Shown here: one piece after another, positions 1 to 9,080 of the stretch
Layout of the letters: each line of letters starts with the position of its first letter
How positions within the stretch are numbered: the stretch's first letter is position 1
NCBI GenBank assembly: GCA_000934455.1
Contig: KN882382.1
Location: 1 to 23,155 of the forward strand
From: Apostichopus parvimensis
Taxonomy: Eukaryota > Echinodermata > Holothuroidea > Aspidochirotida > Stichopodidae
DNA length: 23,155 bases
Direction of reading: 5' to 3'
The notes under the pieces: generated by a model
The model's input: only the letters and a program-made list of their open reading frames with translations
The model's database searches: none
Told to the model about the DNA's origin: nothing
Translations under genes and position numbers: made by a program

Positions 1-82
1 AATCTGCATCAAATGTTAACATCTCAAAGAGAGCATGTCTAAAAAGAATGCCTATTTCACCAGGATTCTTGTATTTGCATTT
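1..82 (-). CDS. Possible FOCAD exon 5, cut by the window edge
   Basis: On the transcript strand, a TTTATTTTTGAG tract is followed by an open frame in phase 0, the phase required after exon 4. It runs to the window edge and encodes about 27 residues, including GILFRHALFEML. This weakly recalls the LSLLRHPVFW segment that follows PCLQ in vertebrate focadhesin. The spacing from exon 4's end is about eight residues shorter than in vertebrates, the acceptor is weak, and an alternative acceptor (TACAAG) lies 15 bases further into the frame. The call is a guess supported by phase and a short resemblance. Confidence 0.3.
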
Positions 83-3000
83 CTCAAAAATAAATCAAAC
101 TCGGAATGATTCCCTCAAGAGGGACTTGTGACATTTAGTTACAAGGCAAACTAAGCTTTGCATTGGGTGCATACTTAACATTCAATGCATTTGTAAAAGT
201 ATGTCGTACATCTACCTCAATGATATGATTAGTTTGTCATGTTTTACACATTATAACCATATACATTCCATATAGTACATTCCCAATAGTGACTTTGGAA
301 GAATCATTTTCATTCAAGTGGATAAGTTGAAAAACAAACAGCAGAGTCAATTAAGCGGATAATCAGGCAGCTGATTCTAGGGAAATCAGCATCTCACGTG
401 TAAACAAAGATGTCGTAGAGTGTCATAAAGTACCAAGGGTAGGTGTGACTACATTAATGAAGTACCACATATAGTAACATAATATTGCTACAGTAACTAC
501 CCAGGCTGTGTATGCATACTGTTAATCCCGTTAACTTAGGACCGGGTGAACAGGAAAATATAAACCAAAGAAATAATATTTGTGTGATATTCGAGTATTG
601 AGCATTTCACCTGGAGTCATTCCTTCTGAACTGTTTAACAGTGAAGTTTACAAAATGCTTAGACGATAAAAAAACAAAAAACAAAAAAACAGGACTAAGA
701 ACCTGTTTTACCTGAAGACATGGAAAGCATTCTGTCAGTAAGAATGACATAACGGTTTCCAATATATCTGTTTTATCTTTGCAGAGGGAAATTAAGATTG
801 AGACGAGAGAAGATTTCGTATGACCAGTCTGACCAGCTGACTGAGGATCCAATAAAATGTACATGAAAAATGGTCTCATCATATTCCACAATGGCTGCCA
901 ATGTCTGCAAAATGATGGGGAAAAAAATGCATTTTCTTACGTTTTTAACCAAACAGACATTCCTGCTGCTTATTTTGAGTAAAAGAACATTTTTTCCTAT
1001 CATAATAAAACATTACATGCTATTATGAAGTGACTAATTAGACTTTGAGATAGGTCACAGAAAAATATCAGGAATAATCCATTCTACTTTTTTTCCACTT
1101 ATGTTAATATCAGTAATCAAAAGATATTAAAATAAATAATCACAATATTTATCATGTTCAAGCTACTATATATATGCACCTAGTATATATGTGCTAACAG
1201 TAAAATAACACTGAAGATACAATCTTTCCTCTTCTTTTATAGCAAATGTAGCTTCCTATTGCTACCACTGTTTTGAACACATCAACTTTTTTGGTCTTGC
1301 CTTTTTCTATTTTCAAATTAAATTTGTCTTTGCACCTTTCAAACTAGCAACCCCCCCCCCCTCCTCATTTCATTCCATCTGAAAGTCACAAAAAACATGC
1401 AACCTTCCCATCCGGCAAACAAATCAAATACACTACATTCTAATGACATTACTGTACTTGCACGAGCACTGACAATCGCTTCTTACTTTAATTCAGCTGA
1501 TGATAAAATTCGGGACACTTCTTGGAAGATATCAGGCCACAAGTTAGCTTTGCTAACATACATTGAAATGAATGGATGTGGAGGTGACCTGGTCAAAGAG
1601 AAGAGATGCATATGACTCTTAGAATTTATACAAAATTTAGTACACTTCCCAGCAGGTCTGTTGGGATCATTTTATTCACCTGAGGAGTAACAAATCCTTT
1701 CCAACAACTACTGCAGACCAATTCCGCTAAAGTGTTCTCAATATTATCTTTTTGTCGGCCTGGAACGTTTTATGCGCAGAGCCAAAGTTGCCAAACTATA
1801 CTACTCCAAGTTACTTCACTTAAGAAGCTCTTGAGACTCAAATCATGACTGGTTAGTTAGAACACTGTAGCGTACACAGTTACATATTGGATTTTATTGT
1901 TCCAGACATTAGCTTTTACAATGTTAAGTTTATGTCGTATTTTAAGTCAACATAGTATTGTACGTGAAAAGAAAAGAATTTTGTCCAAAAAGTCTCTAGT
2001 ATAACCCTGACATGCTGACATCACAACTGATGGGAAAAGGATAGAAATGGCAAGTACTGCCATTGACAATTCAAACAGGACAGGTATCTTGAAAAACAAA
2101 AGTTAAAATGTGTTCATGAATAGCGAAAATATGACCTGCAGGGTTTTATCTAACACTTTACCCAACGTCAATATTCACTAACAATCTTAGTATGAAACCT
2201 ATTTGCTAGTACTTAGCTAAATCTAACAATGATATTCTGTGATTAGAAAGTTACGTTTACCTCATGGAGTAGAAAACCGCATCCCTGTCACCTGCTGGTA
2301 GTTGTGGTACAAGAGATGCCTGAAGAACTAAGAGATCGGCGACGCCTTCTACCAACCCTCCGCCATATTTAGCGGTCGGGATGAAACTCACGAGTTTATT
2401 CAGTGCGAACCTGAAATCAAGGAGGCCGTTCTTGACGAGGGCCACCACAGATTGACAACAGACGTAGGATGCTTCTTGGTTATTTCCTTGGATGACTTCA
2501 AAGAGCACATTCAACTCTAAAATCTGAAAAAGGCAGACAAATATATGCTTATTTGCATTGAATTTTGATTTCTTGATTCACAACTGAAATCTATAGCCCT
2601 AAATTGTGTGGTACACTCAGTTGAATACATAGGGATTCTTTGTTCATGAGTCGTGACGACCATCATGTTAAAATGTTTGTTACTTACTCTTTTATGCTTT
2701 GTCTAGATCTTATCTATTGTTTACAATCAATATGACCTTCGTTAAACAGCTCTGTCTTTAACACTAGCACAGTGAAGGGCAGGGGGAGCTGTTGAGGGGT
2801 TGTGTTGAACAAAATCATCCTCGTTTGGGAGGGGTAAGGAGTATGAGATACGAAACGGTTAAAAAGATAATCTACAGTAGTCCCTTGATCTGCAAAATTG
2901 AATTAGTAAATAAATAATTCTGGCCAGAGATGTTTGTATATATACATCTTAGAATTATCTCTGACTGCAATATATATGTAACTTGCTCTCCAATGCTAGG

Positions 3001-3274
3001 ATTTACAACCTAAAACAGCTGGAATTAATTATATCTGTCAAACCATCAATAAATCAACATTGTTCTTAAAAAGACATTCGGTTTTAGCTACACCCACAAT
3101 ATATTTATGAGTTTACCCGACTCAATGAGACCTTACCTGTTTTGTTTTATCATCAATGGGCAAGGACAAGGGTTTAAGCTCCTTAAATTTAGTTATCTGT
3201 GCATACAGTTTATTCGCAGCAGCAAGTTGAACATCTCTGCTGGGGAACTGCAACCTCTTCTGAAGATCTTCCAT
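1..3274 (-). CDS. FOCAD: Focadhesin, 5' part of gene (four coding exons, partial)
   Basis: This is the N-terminal portion of focadhesin, a large (about 1,800 residues in vertebrates) all-helical HEAT/ARM-like repeat protein. It has been linked to focal adhesions and to stability of the SKI RNA-decay complex. Coding exons, in transcript order, are 3274-3137, 2523-2261, 1588-1487 and 904-712. They total 696 nt, or 232 residues. Intron phases are 0, 2 and 2, with a phase-0 exit, and the frame stays open across all joins. The resemblance to vertebrate focadhesin runs along the whole stretch: a KR-x-x-FP motif near residue 7, then LNVLFE, the paired Cys followed by VALV, a phrase resembling the vertebrate FSYVLN-x5-LIPS, a PHPFIS motif at the start of exon 3, and PFFMYILLDP in exon 4. 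The comparison is from memory, not from an alignment. The remaining ~85% of the protein lies beyond the left edge, apart from a possible fifth exon at 1-82. Confidence 0.85.
83..711. other. Non-coding stretch after FOCAD exon 4
   Basis: This is AT-rich sequence with a short A/C-rich run near 667-691. No exon, RNA gene or repeat is recognised here on either strand. If the edge exon is real, this is FOCAD intron 4. Confidence 0.5.
712..904 (-). CDS. FOCAD: FOCAD coding exon 4
   Basis: The exon encodes 64 residues after completing the split Lys codon. It reads HWQPLWNMMRPFFMYILLDP and ends ECFPCLQ. The acceptor is ATTTTGCAG in phase 2 and the donor is CAG/GTAAAA in phase 0. Vertebrate focadhesin has IMAPFLWYLYCEP and then a conserved PCLQ at corresponding places. 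The joined frame of exons 1 to 4 is open over 232 codons. Confidence 0.85.
905..1486. other. FOCAD intron 3
   Basis: The GT-AG borders are described with exons 3 and 4. The interior is AT-rich, with a run of ten or more C at about 1351-1361. No other feature is seen. Confidence 0.7.
1487..1588 (-). CDS. FOCAD: FOCAD coding exon 3 (short)
   Basis: This 102-nt exon lies between a TTTGACCAG acceptor and an AAA/GTAAGA donor, phase 2 on both sides. It completes the split Arg codon from exon 2, then reads SPPHPFISMYVSKANLWPDI and about 14 more residues, ending ELK. It has no start codon, so a scan for ATG-initiated frames does not show it. I found it because vertebrate focadhesin has a ~40-residue segment with NHPHPLI and a Trp-Pro pair at exactly this place. 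The phases at both joins fit without adjustment. Confidence 0.82.
1589..2260. other. FOCAD intron 2
   Basis: Both neighbouring splice sites are in phase 2. No repeat, RNA gene or missed exon is recognised in this interval. Confidence 0.7.
2261..2523 (-). CDS. FOCAD: FOCAD coding exon 2
   Basis: The exon encodes about 88 residues, starting ILELNVLFE and ending FYSM plus two bases of the next codon. The acceptor is CTTTTTCAG in phase 0 and the donor is ATGAG/GTAAAC in phase 2. The double cysteine followed by VALV, then L-D-F-x-x-x-LN-K-L-x-x-F-IP, closely parallels the second helical repeat of vertebrate focadhesin. No stop codon occurs in the frame. Confidence 0.87.
2524..3136. other. FOCAD intron 1 (first intron of the coding region)
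   Basis: This is a phase-0 intron. It contains a short TATATA-rich patch near 2936-2975 and nothing else that I can name. Confidence 0.7.
3137..3274 (-). CDS. FOCAD: FOCAD coding exon 1
   Basis: The exon encodes 46 residues, beginning MEDLQKRLQFPSRDVQ. The start codon has A at -3 and G at +4, a good context for translation initiation, and the residues after it match the focadhesin N-terminus (KR-x-x-FP). The exon ends in CAG before the donor GTAAGG, phase 0. A good acceptor (CCTTTCAG) lies 31 bases upstream of the ATG on the transcript strand (exon edge at 3305). This suggests the start codon exon also carries 5'UTR and that a separate non-coding first exon lies further upstream, but I could not identify that exon. 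Confidence 0.85.
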
Positions 3275-3305
3275 CTTTTATTATAAACAACTTTCCAAAG
3301 TTGAA

Positions 3306-4157
3306 CTGAAAGGACATTATAAACAGTGCAATCTTAATGTTAACACTTTTTTTTAAAATCTTTTTCACTTTTTGACAATCGCATTGTCAATTTATACATA
3401 CAATGATCTTGAAATGTTTTCAACTTTTTTTCCCTTCATTTCTTACAGAAAACACATATTCATTATTGGTGCATTATAAAAGACCAGCGACAAAATGAAG
3501 AAAGAGGGCGGGACGAGATATGGAGCAAATACTTGAGCACCTCGACAGTTGTAGGAAATTTGTGTATTTATAACTAAATGTCAAGAGATCAAGTCGCTGA
3601 CAAACCATGTGATCACAATTTCTCAACTTCTGTTCCAATTTCCTATGAAATTTTGTTCTTCAGTTGAGTGTAGTGTAGTCCCCGTTCATTGGGCACTGCC
3701 ACCTACTGTTCTTTCCGATTAGTGTTTAAATTGTTTTTCTGCAATGTTTCCAGAGGATATTAAGTTCAATTTCTGCCTCATTTATTTGGGTATGTAGTGA
3801 AGGAATGATCATCTTGTAAGTATCACAGATGATGCTATTGTTACTCCCCACATTAATTCCACAACTGTCCATGGTCATAACATTTGCAATGAACCAATCT
3901 TGTTTCTCCTGTTTCAAGTGTGTTAGAAAGTAGCTTGCAACAAAATAACAAACTGAGGTCAAATATGTGTATTATATTGTCAACATCTTCATGTATCATC
4001 TTTTGGTGGTGTACGGTAACTTTGCATGGTTTTCCCCAAACTTTGGGTACCCTGTTACACATATATCTGTGTCTTAGCATGTGTCTTAGAATTGGACCTC
4101 ACTTCTAAAGGGGAGGGGTGGTGTAGGGATCAATTCTTGGAATAACAGTTAAGTAAT
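3306..4157. other. FOCAD upstream region, no feature recognised
   Basis: The sequence lies upstream of the FOCAD start exon on the minus strand. It may hold part of a 5'UTR intron or promoter, but I see no core promoter element or non-coding exon that I could defend. Confidence 0.4.
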
Positions 4158-4405
4158 CTTAAAGGCATTGAAGACTCGCCCCAAACCGCGTGCGGCCATC
4201 TGAAAAAGTTAGCTATCGTTGCTTGCAAGTGATGTTTTGTTCGTGTCGCTGCAAAATGCAGACAGTACAGTAATGAAACTTGATACCTCGTTATCTTTAG
4301 CTGCATTTTGTAGCGACACAAACAAAACGTCACTTGCAAGCAACAGAAAGTTAACTTTTTCAGATGGCCGCACATGGTTTGGGGCGAGTCTTCAATGCCT
4401 TTAAG
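4158..4405. mobile_element. Fold-back (long terminal inverted repeat) element
   Basis: Two arms of about 105 bases (4158-4261 and 4301-4405) are inverted copies of each other, with roughly 90% match by eye and a one-base indel. They are separated by a ~40-base spacer. Both ends read CTTAAAGGCATTGAAG inward, and both arms carry a TTGCTTGCAAGTGA core. The structure is that of a non-autonomous fold-back/MITE DNA transposon with no coding capacity. The flanks (TAAT on the left, TTAT on the right) do not give a clean target-site duplication, so the superfamily is open. Transcribed, it would form a long hairpin. Confidence 0.75.
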
Positions 4406-4665
4406 TTATTCCGACTATAGGTTATTGTAATGCTTAACTGTTATATGTATAGCATGGACACTTCGAATTCCGGACACCTAAGCCTTAAAACACCCCAAAA
4501 CTATATCTTCTGGTATAAATCACCTGAAAATATACTTGATATGGTGGGAGAAGTGTGTTATATTACGATACACGGCCAAACTTTCTTTCCTGCAAACTGT
4601 TTTCACGTTGTATTCCAAGAAGATTCTTGTGATTGTGGAACTGGTATTTCTTTGCTAGAGTATTG

Positions 4666-4920
4666 CTAATTTTCGGACACACAGTCCCACAGTGTGGCGC
4701 TGGTGATAAAATTGGTGGCGCAGTTGCTCTTTCAGTAATTATAACAGACTTCATAGATCTCCGTCATTTTATTGACAAATATGTAAGTATTTACTTGCAC
4801 ACGGGTCATTTCGTACTTTTTGGTGAAATTTGGCTCTTCCTGTAGGTTGTCATGGTGAAATCGTGCATTTCTTTGGGGTGTCCGAAATTCGCAGTGTTCC
4901 GAAATTAGCAATACTGACTA
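4666..4920. mobile_element. TA-flanked MITE-like element
   Basis: The left end (TAGAGTATTGCTAATTTTCG) and the inverted right end (TAGTCAGTATTGCTAATTTC) form imperfect terminal inverted repeats of about 20 bases. Both are bounded by TA, as expected for Tc1/mariner-type non-autonomous elements. The motif CGGACAC recurs just inside both ends. A related CGAATTCCGGACACC patch at about 4464-4480 resembles the subterminal part of the right end, so the true left border may lie near 4450 and the element may be about 470 bp. There is no coding capacity. Confidence 0.5.
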
Positions 4921-6032
4921 TACTATAAGTATAACTTAAGCCTAACTAAGTAATGCGCTTACATCCTGGGATGTGTAGTCACACGCCTGGTCTAGTGTTT
5001 GTGAAGGTGCAAGAGGAGTAAATAGATCAGCAGAGCATACACTACCAAAGTGTAAAGTTGCGTTTCTCTCGAGTGTCTCTACAAATTCCTACACCATGTA
5101 CACCATCTACGTTAGGCCAAGGCTTAAAATTAGGCCTAGGTCTAACACTAACAGTTTTTAGGCCTAGCCTAAACTAAAGTAAGGCTAACTAGGCTAGTAG
5201 AACATTAACGATAATTTAACATGGGCAATGATCTGAGCTAGGAAGTTTTCCGTAGATTATATGCTTATTAAACGCTTACCTAATAGAAACCAACACTCTT
5301 GTCAATTTGTCTAGCCTACGTTTGTATTTTCGAAGTTGCCACGCGTGCTCGAGAGTCAAACTCAAAGTTTTACAATGGTAGTAATTCCAAAGATTACGCA
5401 ATACTACCAGGTAACTATAGTTGACGACAGTAAAGTGAGCCGCACTTTCAGCCTCATAGAATATCCTTCGAATTAATATATGTTATGGCACTGCACCTCC
5501 TCTATACCTCCATATTATGATTGGAGTGATCCCGTGCCCACACAATGAAATATTACGTAATAAAATACCCCGGATTGATATTATGGGAACAAAAACTTAT
5601 GATTCAAATGTTCATCAAAACCATATTGTATTTACTTTTCAAAGATCCGGTCGACCTCTTTTTTAGAGGGTCGAGCCGTCTGTAATTTGAAAGAACTGTA
5701 CCTTGACCTCACCAAAACACCACTATCCTAAAGCTGTCATCTCCGATAAACTACGAGTTCTTCTTCTCATTTCCACCCCAAACAACTTACCTCTCTATTC
5801 AAAATCCAATGAATTCCCCGACTTTAGAACTCCTTGAGTAGCTTGTCATCCCTCGAGAATAAAAGGGTTTTAAAAGCAAAACAAAACGTGATATCTGCTC
5901 CTTGTGCGTATGAACATGGCCATGGTAGTGACTAGCAGCAGGCTGCTAGCAGATACGATTGAACTATTCAGTGGTGTCAGAAGTTACCACACACAAAAAA
6001 AGAAAAAAAAGATGTAGGGATGGGGTGGGGGG
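4921..6032. other. Intergenic stretch with small imperfect repeats
   Basis: At 5112-5215 the motif TAGGCCTA and close variants recur several times on both strands. At 5648-5678 an imperfect stem of about 12 pairs with a T-rich loop can form. A CpG-containing patch (CACGCGTGCTCGAGAG) lies near 5340-5355. No gene, promoter or named repeat can be supported. Confidence 0.4.
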
Positions 6033-6250
6033 CAGTAGCGGAGCGTCCATACAGTCAGGGGGGCGGACGCCCCCCTGACGGACTCAAATGGACTGCTGGC
6101 GCCCTTTTCAGCTTTTTACCACTTTTTACTTATTTGCGATTATTGACTTTTTTATTGCGCTCTCATCTACCTATTGACATTTGTCACATTATCTGCAAAT
6201 TAGCAAGGCCAGAAAGGGTCATTTCCGGCGATCTAGGTAGTATCTTTTCT
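6033..6250 (+). mobile_element. hAT-like transposon end with GC-rich hairpin (remnant)
   Basis: The sequence begins CAGTAGCGGAGCG, close to the CAGNGGCGGA ends common in hAT elements. It continues into a perfect 12-bp inverted repeat with a two-base loop (6054-6079). GC-rich ends followed by a T-rich interior are usual for such elements. I cannot find the matching right end, so this is either a truncated copy or a different repeat type. The right border given is where the repeat-like character fades. The open frame over it (6020-6307) shows no protein family signature. Confidence 0.4.
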
Positions 6251-6929
6251 CAAAAAAATTCTGTACGCTCTGTACAGTTGTTACATATTTCAATGAATAT
6301 AAACTGAATGTTACTGTAAAAACAAAAAGCAAAAACCATATATACACTGCTGTATGACTATAAGGTATCATATTTAATAAATATTTCTAATTTTAGAACT
6401 TCAAATTATGAAAAAACAAAAAGGAAACAGAATAATTTTTTTTTATATTTATGAAATCAGAACAGATGAATGTAAGTTTTGAGATCTTTATTTCGCTAGT
6501 AAATATAAATAAATTAAAAAGAATTTAAAACTTACACCCAGATCGTTTGAATGAATTTGCATAAAATAATTACAATAGAATATGTGAGTGAAAACTTTTG
6601 TGGCAGGTTAAAAACTTACATATACAAAAACAAACAAAAGAAAGGCAGATTTCACTACATGCTATCGTCTAATTTATTTTTACATTCTTGAGAACAGAAT
6701 AAAAAATTGTCAAGAATGGGAAAAAGGATCTAAAGCAATACATTTCAACCTTTTCAACAATTTTACTGCATTTGACCAAGATTTGAGAAATTAATATTGT
6801 ACCATAAATCTTTACAATTTCACCGATCTTCTCACTCCATTGCAACGCACCACCTCTGTAACGCTTTGCTTTTCCTGCCATATTACACATGCAGTTTGCC
6901 CATGGTCCTCAAATCAGGGAGTTCCATAA
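6251..6929. other. AT-rich intergenic stretch
   Basis: This stretch lies between the hAT-like end and the LINE remnant. It is strongly AT-rich with several A/T runs. No gene or repeat is recognised, although some of it could belong to either neighbouring element. Confidence 0.4.
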
Positions 6930-7191
6930 CAACTCCCTGCTCAAACTAGGACTCGCTATGGCGATCATGCATTTTCTGTTGCTGCACCTGCCCTTTGGAA
7001 TGAACTAGTCCCGATCCGTGTGTGTGACTCCACCACACTTGAAATTTTCAAAAGACAGCTTAAAATGTTTCTTTTATCTAATTAATGTTTGTTTGGTATC
7101 TTTCTACTTCCGTTTTTGAGTGCTTAGAAACTTTTGTATTAGGCACTATATAAATGTTATTTATTATAATCATCGTTATTATTATTATTAC
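6930..7191 (+). mobile_element. LINE 3' end: last codons of reverse transcriptase ORF plus tail
   Basis: The frame at 6930-7085 encodes 51 residues and a stop. It includes TRYGDHAFSVAAPALWNEL, then STTLEIFKRQLKMFLL. This is the well-known C-terminal end of the ORF2 protein of CR1/L2/jockey-type non-LTR retrotransposons (RYG-x-x-AFSVAAP-x-LWN-x-LP...FK-x-x-LKT-x-LF). It is followed by a short 3'UTR with GGCACTATATAAATGTTATT and a TTA-rich microsatellite tail (about 7170-7191), typical of these elements. A stop codon just upstream (6927-6929) and the missing polymerase core show it is a 5'-truncated, dead copy, inserted in plus orientation. Confidence 0.75.
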
Positions 7192-7199
7192 TGTTACAC

Positions 7200-9080
7200 T
7201 TGCAAATAGATAGCAATTAACAGGTTGTGTGGAATTCTGTCTTCACTCAATGAAAATTAAGAAAAATTTGTGAGGACTTTCAGAAATATCAGAAATGTTA
7301 ATTGCCGTAGACACTTGAGTCCAATATTGCACAGAAATACATACCCCCCTCCCCCTCCCCCCACAACCCTGAATGTTTGTTGCCAAGTTTTATGGCACTT
7401 TTGGTATGAGATTTTTCACCCGTCTAGTTCATGCTAGATTATATGAGGTCTAAAGTAATTCAAATCAGAACAGATCATAGTTTTATATATAACTTATCTG
7501 TAACATATACAAAAAAATATTAATTTTAGATTTCAATATTGATACCTTGCAGCGATCCAATCATTTTCAAAATAGTTTAATCTGTTTACAATTTTAAAGA
7601 AATGTTAATAAGACCTGGCATTAACATGGCCATCTATTGCTTCTATCTGATTCTACCTTTTCGACTGAAGTGGCTAATTAACTGTTTGTAATAAAACATT
7701 TCATAAAGTCAAAGGATTAATATCTACAAGTGAAAATGCTGCACTGACAATTTTGAATAAACTGACACTCGTGTATGAGGTAAAAACAAGCAATGTAAAC
7801 TTAAAACCCACAAAATTTTAAAGACTGATTTAGCTCATGATTTACATAATCTGTTTTAACTTTTTTTTTTCAATCATTTACAACTGATATTTTACAACAA
7901 CTACAAATTAAGTGCACAATTTAAATTTCTCTTATTATCAACAAGGATCAAAATATTTCGAGAGGATATACCACAATGTAAACTTAAAAGCCTCAAAAAT
8001 TTAAAGACTGATTTTAGCTCATGATTTACATAATCTGTTCTTATTATTGTTTCTTAATCATTTACAACTGAAATTTTATAACAAATACAAATTAAGCACA
8101 CAATTCAATTTTCTCTTATTATCAATAAGAATCAAAATAATGAATTAAGTTTTAAAACAACCCCCCCCCCCCCCCAAGAAAAGATACAACTTATAAATGG
8201 TATGAAGTCAAAGAGAAAATATGACAGAAATTCATCTAAGTATGTTTTTCTTTTACAGTTGGCCAAAGAGGTAAAACCTATCAGCTTAAATCTGTCAGAT
8301 CATGTACATAGGATTGAAAACTGCAGTCATGTGTGCAGCGCTAATTTATGGGTAACATGAAGAGAAGGGCAAAAAAATTCTTGTAGGACTGATAGACAGA
8401 GGAATGTAATTTTAAACTATTTTGAGATTACTTTTAAGCTAATTTTCTTTGTCAACAATAAATATTTAGAACTGGGAATAGATGAATAAGAAATGAGGGC
8501 GATGAGATGAGACCAGATCCAGCTAATGGTTTAATGCTAGCATCTAGCGATCAATTCAGGCTACACTAAAAGCAGTTAAACAACGAAAGGAGAATGAAAG
8601 CAAGGGAACCCTACAGGTCATCCCATTTCCCCAACCTCCCCCTTCCCCCCAACCAAAAAGGAAAAGAAAACAAAAACAAAAGATTTACCACACTCAAGTG
8701 TTATTTCCAGCATAACTGAGGAAAATACTGATTCACTGAAACAAAACAATTAAATGTTATCATTTTAATCATCTTAATAATTTAACTTGAGTCATGATAA
8801 CTAATGAGGGTTTCAACATATGAATACACAGTTGGGTATATCTACCTGAATACTAACAGTAATAGCTACATGTCTTGAAAACCTAATGTTTTCACTTGAT
8901 ATGATTTAAATTCTCTTTAAATCATTGACTGAAGTTTTAACAGACTTTCAAGTCTCTTCTCGTTGTCATGGCAATATGTTAATACAGTTCTGCAACATCA
9001 GTCGGCTGAATACGGTCCCAATCTTAACAATGTATCGAACAATCTGCTATGACTCAATTACTTATCTGGAAGAACTGAAT
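7200..9080. other. Region downstream of the receptor stop codon, includes its 3'UTR
   Basis: The receptor gene's stop codon is at 9083-9081 on the minus strand, so its 3'UTR runs leftward into this stretch. No AATAAA is seen on the minus strand close to the stop. The nearest acceptable poly(A) signal is ATTAAA, reverse complement of 8764-8769, which would give a ~300-base UTR. The interval also contains C/T-rich runs (about 7346-7362, and 8161-8175 with 15 C) and the tandem duplication listed separately. Confidence 0.4.
7791..8139 (+). repeat. Tandem duplication, two ~165-bp copies
   Basis: Copy 1 (7791-7956) and copy 2 (7974-8139) share the order CAATGTAAACTTAAAA, AAAGACTGATTT, AGCTCATGATTTACATAATC, AATCATTTACAACTGA and TCTCTTATTATCAA. 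The period is 183 bases, and scattered substitutions and small indels separate the copies. Divergence suggests an old duplication. No coding capacity is apparent. Confidence 0.8.

Noticed and set aside
4130..4404. Opposing open frames of 81 and 61 codons
   Set aside because: Both lie inside the fold-back element, where the two arms are reverse complements. Similar peptides on both strands are an artefact of the palindrome.
6020..6307. Plus-strand 95-codon frame
   Set aside because: It starts in the GC-rich hairpin of the hAT-like end and continues through T-rich sequence, with no family signature and no splice context.
8161..8175. Poly-C and poly-G runs (also near 1351, 11671, 12906, 18905, 19241 and 21726)
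   Set aside because: These are common mononucleotide runs in introns and intergenic DNA, with no sign of function. They may also be places of sequencing length error.
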